DNA of 64,000 bases from Siphlonurus alternatus. Taxonomy: Eukaryota > Arthropoda > Insecta > Ephemeroptera > Siphlonuridae. Below are positions 31,346 through 62,525 of the stretch, one piece after another (the first letter of the stretch is position 1; each line of letters starts with the position of its first letter). The stretch covers positions 4,664,501 through 4,728,500 of the forward strand of contig OX463778.1 of NCBI GenBank assembly GCA_949825025.1, written 5' to 3'. The position numbers and the translations under genes are program-made. The notes beneath the pieces are model-generated. The model saw only the letters and a list, made by a program, of their open reading frames with translations, did no database searches and was not told where the DNA came from.

Positions 31346-32062
31346 AGGACCCGGTATTAGAATATATAAAGAGCGTGAACAATGTTAGCATTACATAATT
31401 ATCACGAGATATTGTATCAATATGTGATGCAGTATATATTACGTTTGTCTTTCCATAGTTTCTGCTTGACATTCCCCTGCATTCCGATCAATTGTTTTCT
31501 TTCATGCCCGTTAAGCCGCAATCTTAAAGCATATGATTACATGATAAAACGTTTGTTTACAAGACGCATATACAGATTCTACAATGTTAACAAGGTACAG
31601 CATGAGAGCAGACGTAACGTTCGAGATGTCGAGAAGTGTATGACGGGGCATGTAACGTCATAGCGTGAAATAAATTTCACTGTAAGGTAGGCAACTCTTT
31701 AAGCACCAAAGTGTAGCAAAGGATGAAACTCGCAGATTAACTTAAAGTGCTGTCTTCCTTGTGAAAAGTGGTATAATTATAATAACAATAACATATTTAT
31801 TTGCAAGAAATCAATTAAGACTGGTTTGAAAAGACTGAACTATTTTACACAATATAAGAATCAATTTATAATATTAGTTTTCTATTTTTTCTTTTTTATA
31901 TTACAGGGCATTTTGTAATTTTTTTATTATTTTAATATGTATATGTGTCTTTATAATATTCAAAAATTAGTTTGAAGAGCATATTAATTGCTTTTATTTT
32001 AATTAAATAGGGTATAGAGGGTGTTTTGATACTTAACTGTGTCCTACCCATATTGTAAAAAA

Positions 32063-32252
32063 TGCACACGATGCACTTAAAACACACACCCACTTCACAT
32101 GACGTGCACAATTAAAATAATAACATGAAATATTTTTCGGTACATCCGATGATGGTGACCGGGGAGGCACCGCAAAATATTTCATGTTATTATTTTAATT
32201 GTGCACGTGTGAACTGTGCGTGTGTTTTAAGTGCATCGTGTGCAGCGTGATA
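32063..32252. mobile_element. 190-bp foldback with GCACACGATGCACTTAAAAC ends
   Basis: About 75-bp arms, nearly perfect: GTGCACAATTAAAATAATAA, CATGAAATATTTT and complements. Short unpaired centre GTACATCCGATGATGGTGAC. Confidence 0.8.
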
Positions 32253-32335
32253 TTTCAGCGAGGATATAGCCCATTTCAAGGTAATTGTAGTATTACGCAT
32301 TCAAATGTTACCTCGCTTGCAACTTACTTTTTCTA

Positions 32336-32344
<9 letters not shown>

Positions 32345-32381
<37 letters not shown>
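32345..32381. repeat. (TA)n microsatellite
   Basis: TA run immediately left of the mariner-like element, which appears to have inserted at a TA. Confidence 0.9.
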
Positions 32382-32385
<4 letters not shown>

Positions 32386-33771
32386 GGTGTTTATTAAGTT
32401 TCTGACATTTTAAGGCGATAATAAAAACTTATATATAAAGGTTAACGTCACACATACTTTTAATATTATACATAAAAATGTAGCTTGAATTTCTATGACT
32501 TCAAAACTTTTTACAGAAATTAAATTGATCTTATGGTTCTCAACCAAAAACAATGGGAACGAAAAAAGGGAGATTTTTTAGGGGGTTTCAGTCTCTTAAA
32601 TCTTAATTTCCAGCCTTCAGGAAGCCGGCAATCCCTGAAAATTCTAAAAATTAATTTTCCTAATTCAGTGGCTCAGTTTTTAATATGGAATCACCTGAGG
32701 GCTTCTCTCAGTATTGACACTGTTCGTCAATGTGAATCTTTAGCTCCCGCCATGTCTTATGTTTTAATTCACACTCCGTATATAGCTTTTAATTCTCAAG
32801 GTTCTCTGTCCTGTCTCATCCCTTCTTCATTGTTTTTAGGGGGGGGGGGATTATGTGTTGGACAAGGTGCTTAATACGCCAGTCCACATTTGCCTTATGG
32901 TTTTCTTCCAGAAAAAATAATTAAGAACATAAAAGATATCTTTTCCTTGATATCAGACTCTTATTTTTCACTTCCAACCGTCGTTAGCATGAGTATGACG
33001 GTAACCCTTGAAATTGTTTTAATAAAATCTAAAGTTTTCATGGCTCAGTTTTTGATTCAGTAACGTTAAGGGATTGTCCCTGCTTCTCCACATGGGTGAT
33101 GAGTGACATGGTGGCCCGCCAGCACTGATCGAGGCGCACCTCGAGCTCGCTCAAAATTTCTCGCATCATGATCGACTAAGGGACTGACTGGCCGTTGTGA
33201 TTCACAGATGCTTCAATGCAACACAATGTGGACTGGCGTATTGATTAAGCACCATGTTCAACACATAATTCCACAAAAAAAACACAGAAAGGATGCGCTA
33301 TATAGGACAGGGGACTTTGAAAACTTAATTAATAAGGGCGTTTACTTACTAGCCTTACTGCATACGATGCAAGACTTATGGCGAGAACTGAAGCTACTTC
33401 AACCAGTACTGCGCCACAAACAGTGTCATGCAATACTGACAATGAGAGAAGCCGGCCCTTAGGTGATTCCATATTAAAAAACTGATCAACCAAATCAGGA
33501 AGATTTAACCTAAAAAAAATCAGGGATTGTTGCCTTCCTGAAGGCTGGTAGTGAAGAGTTAGAGACTGAAAATTGCAAAAAAGCTCCCTTTTTTCATTCA
33601 TAATTTTACTGGGCGAGATTGAACCATAAGATTATTTTAATTTCTGTTAAAAGTTTTGAAATCATAGAAATTCAAGCTACAATTTGATGTATGAAAAGAA
33701 TGTTTTATGTTCGCCTTTGTAGTTTTTATTGACGGCTATAAAAATGTCAGAAACTTTGTAAACACCCTGTA
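32382..33771. mobile_element. Mariner-like element with long inverted ends, no intact transposase
   Basis: Ends ACAGGGTGTTTATTAAGTTT and ...AACTTTGTAAACACCCTGT, flanked by TA. Similarity between the arms extends inward for more than 300 bp with gaps (GTTTCTGACATTTT, AAATTCAAGCTACA, AAAAAAGGGAG). ACAGGGTG ends and TA flanks fit mariner/Tc1. A minus-strand patch near 33080-33180 reads MREILSELEVRLDQCWRA, possibly old coding sequence. Confidence 0.75.
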
Positions 33772-33789
33772 TATATATAATGTATATTA

Positions 33790-34188
33790 TATAATAGTAA
33801 CAAATATTATAATAATATTATAATCTGAGAATTTGTCTGTCAAGGTCAAGAGGCGTGGCTACACCTGCAAATCTGACAATATAACACTGTTGCAATAGTA
33901 ATGTGAATAATAGATTAGGAGGGGGTGGTAACTACATTCCTTGAGAGCGTTGCCAAGTTTCTTAGGACATATCAGAAACGATCATCGCCACGGTTCGAAA
34001 TGTATGAAAACAATTCAGAAAAATAGTCCAAAAAATTAGCTTTTAATCCATGTAAAATTCTAAAAAAAAAAATCTCGAGCCGTTTTTGTGCAATGTTGAT
34101 TGAAAAATTTAACATTGAAAGGATACAAAATACACATTTGAGTAAATTAATTATAATTAAACCAACGGTTAAAAAAATCTAAAAAAAA
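33790..34188. other. AT-rich, nothing recognised
   Basis: No convincing feature between the mariner-like element and the following candidate exon. Confidence 0.4.
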
Positions 34189-34285
34189 TCAGTAGTATTT
34201 GGACAATTGTTGTAAGTCTACCAAATTAATTTCAAGAACATCTGCCGATACGACTTTTTTCGTCCGAAGGTTGTGTAGCGAATCC
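34189..34285 (-). CDS. Weak candidate coding exon
   Basis: The minus-strand acceptor GCATGTTTACAG is followed by an open frame DSLHNLRTKKVVSADVLEI, NLVDLQQLSKYY and a stop. Length 97 nt. It could be a terminal exon or chance; no family recognised. Confidence 0.25.
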
Positions 34286-34395
34286 CTGTAAACATGCAAA
34301 AATAAGGAAATAAACAATGAAGAAATAATATATAATAATTAACAAACCAAGTTTTGTTTTACATTTGTCCATTATATAGTGTCATGTGTTTCTAC

Positions 34396-35132
34396 CAGGG
34401 CAGTCTCCTACAGGCCGTCTCACATGGATTTTCGACTGTCATCTGAACTGATATTAGTCGGCCGGATTTTTAAAAGTAAATGGGTCCTCCGTGTAAGAAA
34501 ATATTTATTTTAAAGCATTTACGTGGAAAAATGAAAGTAAATTGTAGTCTGATGTCCATGAATTATTTTTTTTCTACACACTGTTATTTTTATTTATGTG
34601 ATAAATATCATGCTTTTCGAGAAAAACGCAAGGCGGGAACCGAGTTATAACTTATAAGTCTGGTAATATAGTATGACGTCACAGAATATCAAAACCACAA
34701 ATAAATAGAAAATCAACCTTCATAAATATTTTGATCACAGGAATTAACTTGATTTGATGTTAAAATAATGTAAATATTCACATTAAGGTAGAGTCCAATT
34801 CCACAGTCATGCAAAATATATATAAAGTCTATACTACGTCATCGCTTTAGAAATGGGCTTAGACTTTTTTATACTAGTCGTCCGGTTTATAAAAGTCATA
34901 TTTAGACGTATTAATATTATTTTTGCGGGTGAAAGGGAGTTGTTGAGCAATATTAGACTCTATGAGCATTTACTTACTTTTAATTTCAAATCTCTAGATA
35001 CCGTGAAATCGCCATAATCCGGGCGCAAAGTGAGGGCTCTCTCCCGTAAGAATGCATGTAAACCGGCCGCTCAGTCGGCCGACTAATAAAAAGAGTGGTG
35101 GGGGGTAAGACGGCCTGTAGGAGACTGCCCTG
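34396..35132. mobile_element. hAT-like non-autonomous element, 737 bp, perfect 8-bp duplication
   Basis: Inverted ends CAGGGCAGTCTCCTACAGGC (left) and the exact complement (right), flanked by GTTTCTAC at 34388-34395 and 35133-35140. Inner arms GGCCGTCT, then CGGCCGACTAAT-like words. No ORF with similarity to hAT transposase. Confidence 0.92.
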
Positions 35133-35568
35133 GTTTCTACCTATAATAGTATAATAATATTATACATATGCCTTTTATAGAGTCTGGATTTCAGACAAGT
35201 GAAATACACTTAATTTTAAAATTCATATATTCATGTCATCCCCTTTGCCTGCCAATAGTCGATATAACAGAGACACTAGGAGAGAAGAATACAATATTAC
35301 TACAGTCAAATCAATTTAACATTCCTTCCGGATGTTGCCGGAAGTTTGGCATTTGCAGCTGTTCGATCTGTTTGTATATTAGTTTTGAATCTTTACAGTT
35401 TGACGTACAAGTATACTGACTAAAATATACATGTGAGATATTGCAATGCTGAGGAAGGCCAGAAACTTTAACTTCCGGCTACTCCTAGAGGGAATATCAT
35501 GTAAATTTAACTATAGATTATATTAATATAATTTCAATATGAATATTCATCAATCGACTTACGGGCAG

Positions 35569-35944
35569 AGGTCGAGCGTGGCGCAGTGCATTGACCGGTT
35601 CTCGTTAGATCACCGAAGTCAGGCTACGTCGAGCGTGGTTAGTACTTGGATGGGTGACCGTTTCAAGTAAAAAATACGCTGCTCCCTCCCTGGGGTAAAT
35701 GCGTCTCGCTTTCCACCCAGTGCAGTGATGCACTTGTGTGTGGTTCCCCAGGCTTTGGACATCGCTTTGGTCCATTGAGAAAAAGTAGAGGTGTCCGTCC
35801 TGACTGAGGTTTTCCACGGTTTCCTCAGTCTCACCTCAGCGAATGCTGGGACGCGTAAGCATGCAGGCCGTGGCCACTATCCGTTCCCTACCTTATCCCT
35901 ACCCAGTACCCCGCCGCGAGCTGTAAGCTCTTAGAGGTGTAACC

Positions 35945-35982
<38 letters not shown>
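35569..35982 (+). mobile_element. 5S-rRNA-derived SINE, copy 1, with poly-A tail
   Basis: The head matches the 3' two-thirds of arthropod-type 5S rRNA: GGTTCTCG..AGATCACCGAAG, then GTGGTTAGTACTTGGATGGG and TGACC (box C region). It is preceded by a tRNA A-box-like GTGGCGCAGTGCATTG. The tail domain has TGACTGAGG...GCGAATGCTGGGACG and ends in about 32 A. This is the most complete of three copies. Confidence 0.92.
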
Positions 35983-35985
<3 letters not shown>

Positions 35986-36072
35986 CAAAAAAGCTGATCT
36001 GATTGTGATTAGAAAATCTGCAAGTCAGTTGATAAGACTGCAGCCTTCATTACACGTGCTGACATTTGCACC

Positions 36073-54940
<18,868 letters not shown>

Positions 54941-55099
54941 GTGAGCTTTCAAGAACAGCTTATAGAAACATCCATAACATACCTGATGATACCATCAAAT
55001 TTTTCGTGTTCCTGCCAAGGATATTGTACTATGGATACCGGCAGGATATAGGCTACAAGTAGCCTATATACTTGTAATAGCATTATAGCTGCTGAAGCA

Positions 55100-55275
55100 A
55101 AAATACATGGTATCATGGCTGCCGAGCGCAATATTATGTATTGTTTTGGCTTCACAGGTCATGGTAAGATGGCAGACATTCTATTGTTCTGCCACCCACT
55201 TCTTTCTTACGACCTTTTGCCTCAATGACGACATTGCCCCCACCTATCCATATAATATAGTATACAACATCCTTG
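55100..55275. mobile_element. Partial relative of the 12.4-kb hAT-like MITE
   Basis: Shares GTAAGATGGCAGACAT, ATTGTT..GCCACCCA and CACCTATCCATA...CATCCTTGG in order with 12540-12658. The left end is degraded. Confidence 0.6.
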
Positions 55276-55762
55276 GTCCTATAGCTGTTTCATTGATATA
55301 GGCAGTGATGCAATACTTCGCAAAGCTTCGCGCGAATTTCCGCTAGTTTCGCGAATATTCGCGACATTTCGCGCGCCAAGTTTCGCGCGAAACTTCGCGA
55401 AATCGCTATTTTTGAATTTCCCGCTCTACTTTTTCAAATCGTAGTTAATAAATATGCCGTTTTCTAATTAATTTCGCATTAATAACATGTTAAATGGTAT
55501 AAATCAATTGAAAAAAGAGTTCGATTTATTTTATTAGATTATTACCTATAAAAAATATTTGTCATATTATTAATTTAAAATATTACTTTTAATCGTTTTT
55601 AAAATCATTTAACACACTCGAGGATAGAGTGGATAGACGGCTACGTCATGATTATCATTAAAGGTGACATTTCATCAAGTTTTCTTACTTTTAAAATAAG
55701 AAATGAAAATTCGCATTGCGACAGTCATCTTTTCGATTTCGCGAATTTTTCATATCTGACCC

Positions 55763-56071
55763 CTAGAAGATAAAGTTGAAAAAAGTCCATCCAACCAAAC
55801 TTTTTAATCAGATGAAACCGGAAAGCGAAACGTAAGGGGGGCTTTTAATCAGGGACCGGAAAGCGAAACGTGGAAGGGGATCCAATACAAAAATCCAATT
55901 AAGTAAAAAGAAAATCAGTAAAAAAAAGGCCTTACGCGGACTCGAACCCACTCCCGCCTGCATGCCAGGCAGGCGTGCATACCCCTGCGCCACGCCACTG
56001 CTACAGCGGTTGGGAGAAAATAAAGTTTATTTGAAGGAAAAAAATGGACTTTTTTCAACGTTATCTTCTAG
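55763..56071. mobile_element. Foldback-ended element carrying a tRNA-like sequence
   Basis: Inverted ends CTAGAAGATAAAGTTGAAAA and ...TTTTCAACGTTATCTTCTAG of about 28 bp. Inside are a duplicated GGAAAGCGAAACGT and a minus-strand tRNA-like sequence. Confidence 0.75.
55929..55997 (-). pseudogene. tRNA-Ala(GGC)-like sequence
   Basis: Minus strand: TGGCGCAGGGGTATGC (D arm), anticodon arm CCTGC-CTGGCAT-GCAGG with GGC at 34-36 and T33, and GGTTCGAGTCC, a perfect B box. The acceptor stem pairs only at the outer three positions, so it is probably a pseudogene or SINE head rather than a working tRNA. Confidence 0.6.
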
Positions 56072-56274
56072 TAGCGTAATTCGAATTTTTCGCAAAGTTT
56101 CGTGAATATTCGCGCGAAATTTTCGCAAAGTTTTTCGAATATTTGCACGAAGTTTCGCGCAAAATTTTCCATCTCTGAATCTATTGTAATTTGACTCTGC
56201 GATATAACGATGAAGTCACCGTGCACTCCTTGTCTGTTAGCCATATGACGTCATCGTGATTTCAACTTTCATAA

Positions 56275-56400
56275 TCTATAAGAAGTGACGCTTCGTGACG
56301 TCACAATAACAACACTTTCAATATATTAATTTATATATTTTTTTAACAGTTCCCGGTTTGTAAAATATCTGAAAGAGGTCAGTGTAGCATGTAGTTACAT
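56275..56400. mobile_element. CRE-type foldback MITE, half copy (6)
   Basis: CGTGACGTCACAATAACAAC, TTTCAATA...AACAGTTCCCGG, TCTGAAAGAGGTCAGTGTAG: one arm only. Confidence 0.6.
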
Positions 56401-56644
56401 ATTGGAAGGCATTATTTTGTCAAAACACAAAACATCTAAAATTTAAAATCAAGCACTATGAAATAAATTATAATAAGAGCAAAAAATTATCCATGTGATT
56501 GAGATTTATGATTCGTTTTTTGTGCATTTTTTTTCGTTTTGCTAAAATACTGCTGATCTATAATCTAAATTTTTTTTAATTTACCGCAAAAAAAGAGGAA
56601 CTTTTTATAACTAATTAACAATAGCATAAAAATAGCTAGCTGCG

Positions 56645-56771
56645 AGTACTCGACCTCAGACTTACCAAAACTATATAAAACAAAAAAAGATGATTCTGCA
56701 TGCATGCAGGGCCTGCATGCAGAATCATCTTTTTTTGTTTTATACAGTTTTGGTAAATCTGAGGTCGAGCA
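56645..56771. repeat. Perfect hairpin of about 125 bp
   Basis: Arms CTCGACCTCAGACTTACCAA...GATGATTCTGCATGCATG and complement, loop of a few bases (GGGC region). A long stem without mobile-element flanks. Confidence 0.85.
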
Positions 56772-57059
56772 TTACAATTGATACAAAATATGATTCTGAA
56801 TAAAGCAACATTTATTTTTTATTTTTCCTGGTTAGGTTTATGTTTTAACTATAGCTGTTGCCCGCTGATGCTGGCGTATTTAATTTGGCGTATTTCTATA
56901 ATCATTATCCCTATAAGAAATTTTCAATGGTCAGCATCCATGATGACATCATCAATCCTTTGTCCTCCCATTTACTTACAAAAAAATATTGGGCGCACGT
57001 AAGATCCTATACGGAGCAATTTTTCGATCGCTTATTGTTAACCCTCTAAATAAGTTATG

Positions 57060-58000
57060 TTTGCAAATTTAAAATTACGTATATTGGCACTAACCTTTTA
57101 CGTTTGCTGCTATAAAATTTTTAATATTTGTCTTGGGTCAGTTTAATTAAAGAGCATCTAAAGAATTTCGCGGTAGTAGTGTTTTGACTTCGAGCCGAAA
57201 AAACGTGCGTAAAAGGGTTGCGCGCCGATGCGCGGTGGTTGTAGCAGGAGTCAAAATTAGCAAACGAACATGGCGACTATATAATTTTTCTGATGGATAC
57301 TTACCATTGGAAGATGAATAAAAACATTATAGTAGCAAGGACATTGTACGTGGGTCTTGCATGAAATAAAGTTTTAAAATTAATCTAATAATAATTAGAA
57401 TCAAATACAGTACTTCATGTCGATCATGCAGTAAATAAAAAAATCTCAGTAAAATACTTTGCATTTATCTTGATGACGATTGTCGAATATCTCGAGCTCT
57501 CGAAGGTATAACAATTCTGCTATACATTTTTTATTTCCCTCCCCCATGTTGGTATACTTCCGTGTCCAGGAAGTATATAAATATATTATATATTAATTTA
57601 ATGTAATTATTAAGTGCGGCCAAACTATTTGTTGGCTTTTAAAAATCACGAATAGTTAACACAAAATTTAAAATTTAAGCAATTAAATGCTAAATGCAGT
57701 AAATTTAGCAGTACGTTGCTTTAGGAAAAAAAATATATATTTTATTTTTGGAATCGAAATTAAGGAGAGATCGAGTTCTATACTTCTTTCATTTTTCAAA
57801 AAATATAGGAAATTTATATAAGTATCACTATATTACTAAATGACTTGATTAATTAAGATTTAATACTTGGTATTATATAGTAGTTATTAATTGCACTTAA
57901 TTTTCAAATTTAATTGAAGCTATTTAGTGTAATTTGTGGAAAATTTAGTGAAATTTAGTAAAAATACTAGTGAAAACCTAAAAAAAATCGCACCTGCGGC
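57060..58000. other. AT-rich, nothing recognised
   Basis: No exon, RNA gene or repeat ends seen. The downstream exons expected for the GLYAT-like gene are not visible. Confidence 0.4.
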
Positions 58001-60351
58001 GGGCTACCTTTGGAGTGTTGGCCCCCGCGCTGTCATCCTTTCTCGCTCGGTGGGCCGTTTTGGCCCAGTCCGTGCCTGGACCTCTGTGTATTATTAGTCC
58101 AGGCGTGTATCGAAAAATCCCTATGTAAGTCGGAAAAAATTAGGGAGTTAATGAAACTTTTACAGTTTGTAGAACTTGGGTGTGTGAATGAAATATCAAA
58201 AGTCCCAAGAAATTATCCTGGAGCTTTCGGCGCCATCTTGATGACAAGGTGGACTTGAGGTACCTTTGTTTGTAATTTTTTTTCTGCGGTTCTAGTACAG
58301 TTAGAAGAAAGAAAAAAACGGAAACTTAAAGCTTAGGATATGCTTTATTACAATAAAATAAGAAATTTTATGATTTTCAGTTAAAAGTCTAATTAAATTA
58401 ATTAATAATTAACTTTGGATTTTTTTTTTCACAAACTTTCCTAAATTTAATGAATAATTTACAAAAATATGACAAAATGTTTCATGTAAAAGTTGTTCGT
58501 TCATTTGTTACGTTTAATTGAAGGGTATAATCATTACTCTGCGCTTATTAGAAGTCAAGCTAGAGCGATGAAGGTGAAGAAAAAAGAGGAGAATTCTTGG
58601 TGGCGCGCCGTGTTATTGAAGGGCGCGTGCTCTGCTGCCTGCATTGTAGCATCATATAGGATGGAGCGGCGGCAGGGAGATGCTGCTTTATTCACTTGAA
58701 ATTGTTAATAACTTTCAAACCTAAGATTTTATTATAAATATAAAGAAATAAATTAGTTTACATATTTCCTTACATTTATAAATATTCTTTATTATAAATA
58801 ATAGCAGTAGGAAATCTCTTAGAATGGTCCGGAGAGGGCAAATTTAGTTAACGCCTGGAGTTATATTTTATTTATTATTATTATTATTTGATAGTTTAAT
58901 TTTGTGCATGATGTAATACAATTTTGAATGAATAGAAATCCCATTCAAAGCAGAGAGATTTTGAGATTTTTAAATGTCTTAATTAAACAAATATGCATAA
59001 TAATATTGTATAATATTAATATATACGTAGAGTCGTGTCATATCTCTATATAATTAAAAAGGTGGTCCGAAATATTCAAATTGTTTATAATATAATATTG
59101 CAACAAACATTATAATAATCTAATTGAAAGTACTCTATTACTTCAAATTTTATAAAACAGTTCTGGAACTAAACGCACACCTTTGCTTTGAGAAATAAAT
59201 GTATATTTTTTTTCATTAATACACAAGTGAATCTTATTTTAAATTTGCATGTGTGATATATAGTAATTCTTCAACTTTATATTGTGCAACATTGTAAATA
59301 TTTATGTATATATTTTATGGTTTTACGGAGCTAGTTCAGTGGGCTATACGTCACAAAACACAGGATTGTCTCCCGCGGTATAGCCAATAAACAACAACAA
59401 TGCAACTAATAGCATCCAATTTTTATTGCATCCCTCGTCTTGTTATACCTGAAAGGTAATGTAAACATTGACGCGCATGTCCATGAAAAATTTTTGACTT
59501 CAACAAAAATGAACTTTTCTAAAAACGCACTGACAGAAAAATTTATAAATTATTGTGGTTTGCAACATAATTAGATGTATTGTTTTTGGGGTAAAAGAGT
59601 TTTATATTGGAAACCAGAACTGCTGTATTAAAGTAAAATGCAGCGCAACTCTTAATCAACACATCGAAGTATATTGTACAATATAGCTACAATTTAAAAA
59701 TTCTATAACTGAACTATGTTGTACTATATAGCAACTGTTTCTCAAAACTTACAGCTTAGCTATATGCTACAATATAGCTACTATTTAAATTTAATTTATA
59801 TATTTATAATTTTATATAGTTGGTTATTTGATTTAATATAACTATTATGTAATTGTAATAATATTATTATTTTCTTTCTATACTTAATTTGTTACTAAAA
59901 TCTTTGCAATTCATTTTAAAATCATGCAGATATAATTAATAATTATTTATTGTTCTTTAACTTAGATAGATATAGATTAAATAGATTAAACAAAGCAGTA
60001 TGAACAGGTACAAAGCTTAATGCAATTCAAAATTTAACTCAGCCTAAAATATGATCGTATAAGCAATGCATGATTGACATTGCCTGAATAACTTGCTAAA
60101 AAAAAGGTAAATGTTAAAGAAATAAACACATCTTATTTCAATACTATATATAACTGGGAGTTTAATTAATATAACACACATTACAATTAATTATTAATTG
60201 ATACATAAAATGCACGTTCATGAAAAAAAGTAATACTATAAAGATTCTGGTTGTATACATAGCTTTTTGTATAGTAAATATTTCCAAAAAGACCTCATTT
60301 TTATATATTTATCTTATAATGAGATATTAGATCATATTACAATGTAAAAAT

Positions 60352-60640
60352 TTTAGTGGCTTAATCGAAAGAAGGGGTAAAAAAAATGGTACTGTGAATT
60401 TTTTCAGATTTTTCTGAGACCGGGAACTATTTTTAAAAAATTATTGAAAGTCTATTTTGATGACGTCACGGGTGACTCTCCTTAAGGAAAAGGATAGGGC
60501 AGTGCCGCCCGTGACGTCATAAAATAGACTTTCAATAATTTTTTAAAAATAGTTCCCGGTCTCAGAAAAATCTGAAAAAATTCACAGTACCATATTTTTA
60601 CCCCCTTCTTTCGATTAAGCCACTAAAATTTTCACATTCT
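60352..60640. mobile_element. CRE-type foldback MITE, copy 3
   Basis: Ends TTAGTGGCTTAATCGAAAGA and complement. The arms have GTGACGTCAT/ATGACGTCAC, CGGGAACTATTTTTAAAAAA and a centre TCCTTAAGGAAAAGGATAGG. The best preserved internal part of the family, but with different outer ends. Confidence 0.85.
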
Positions 60641-61249
60641 AATATCTCATAGTTATTATATAAACAAATCAGGAAAAAAAACATAGTGGCATAACTTTCA
60701 AATTGCGTTAAAATAAAGGCAATTTCTTTTTCAATAAAAATATATTACATTAGGGCCACATGCATGCAGTTTTATTTCTGTTTTTTATGAAAAAGTATAG
60801 GATTATTTTTTTTTAATTGTTTTACAAATATAACAGAAATCGACCAATATATTATTATAACCATTACCATGCAGTAAAATTTAACAACAAATGAGAAATA
60901 ACAATGATATCATAATTGAAAGTAAATGAACATGCCCACTAAAAATTACAAGAATAATGCTTTAATTTAATATACCAGCTGACAAATTTGATTAAAAATT
61001 TTTTAACACCAAAATCGACGGAAAATGTCATTCTATGTGCGTTGTTTTAATCTACAATAGGGCCTTATTCCTAGAAGGAGCTTTTGTTAATGAATTCATT
61101 TGATTTCATGTGAAAATATCCAACAAAATTTTACAACACTTTTCTATTTTCTCACGAGCATGCATGCAGTAAAGGAAGAAATATCGAGGGGCACGCGAGG
61201 ATTGTGGATCACTAGTACCGAGATTGATGTTGGTGTGTTTCCATCAAAT

Positions 61250-61320
61250 CTTCAAGTTCATTGCAGTTCTTCATTGCAGCTCAATGCAGCTAGGTGCAAG
61301 GTCATTGCAGTTCAGAATAT
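61250..61320 (+). repeat. Short TTCATTGCAG word cluster
   Basis: TTCATTGCAG and close variants (CTCAATGCAG, GTCATTGCAG) recur five or six times in 70 bp. Confidence 0.6.
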
Positions 61321-62525
61321 CAAATTGCATCTGCGGGAAGTGCGAGAATCTGCGACAAATGCACAAAAAATATAATCTCTGCACAGACTATTTACCTGGT
61401 TACAATAACTTCAGTAACTGATAATTACCTGTTAATTATTAATGTAGTCATTCTGGCTTCATTTAAACGTTTGAATGCAGTAGTATGCATGTCGGAGGAA
61501 ACAAGCATGCGCACCTAAAAACAACAGTTTTAAATTTAATAACAATCAAATTAAACAGTTTTTTCATATATTAAAATACTGTATATATAAAGATTTACAT
61601 ACCTTTATAATTTTGATATTCGTACACTCGAAGTGATAACAGATAGAGAACAATCCAGCCCAGGTAATTAATAACGGTGTATATTTACATCATCTTCTTG
61701 TTACAAATGGCGTACAAATGGCATTTTTTAATAAAAAATATTCATTTGTAACATATTTTCTATGTCGTCTAATACGAGAACTGTAGTGTCTCAACAATTC
61801 AGGTATATTGTACAGCATAACTCTCTATATAAGTCTTGAAGCGGCACTATTTAGAGTTATAGTTACGATTTTTAACATCTAGCTATATTGTGGTATATAG
61901 CTGTTTGAGTAAATACAAAAGAGGCTAATGTGTTGATTTATAAGAATTGTAAATTATTTTAAAAACTTAGTTATGTTGTATTATATACTTACTAACTACA
62001 TAGTTCATAAAATTGTTTTATACAGCTTGCTATGTTACTAGCTACATTTAATTGTGTTTTATTACATTATATCTGTATTATAGTGTATAATCATGAAATA
62101 TAAAGTAAAAATTTTACTTCAATATAGCAAAATGTATTGAAATCTTACATTTATTTCTGTCAGTGCGTGCATGATGATCTACTATATCTTTGTCTCCTGA
62201 ACAAAAGAGTCATCAAAAATCTAGGCCCAAGAAGACAGTACTGAGACGTTTCCGGTATTAATGACAACTACATAAAATAGATCACATTCAAATCACTGCC
62301 TCTATACTTTGATTCACAGTTGAAAAATAGTGCATGGGCGTTAATGGTGTATACCATTGTAAAAAGTTATATTTCAGTCAAGAAAATATTACTGTACGTA
62401 CGTACGACACGTTCGTTTCAAACGTACAGTACACATTATATATTACAGGTCCCCTAATTGCGTATGAATCATTGCTTAACGACGAGGTGATCCACTGACT
62501 ACATTCCATGCATAAAAACCATTAA

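Larger units (their letters stand above)
55310..56178. mobile_element. TTCGCGAA word-array foldback, third copy, with a tRNA-bearing insertion
   Basis: Starts CAGTGATGCAATACTTCGC and ends ...AAAATTTTCCATCTCTG, i.e. one end of type B and one of type A. Inner blocks GAGGATAGAGTGGATAGAC and GACAGTCATCTTTTCGATTT match elements A/B at 13-14 kb. A 309-bp element sits in the right arm. Confidence 0.72.
59526..62167. mobile_element. Word-array foldback 'i' (TATAGC / TGTACTATA words)
   Basis: Inverted ends CGCACTGACAGAAA and ...TTTCTGTCAGTGCG. Degenerate AATATAGCTAC, GTTGTACTATATAGC and CTATATTGT words near both ends (59640-59800, 61790-62090). Lies within the spacer of the large inverted repeat and contains CRE-type MITE copy 3. 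Confidence 0.65.
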
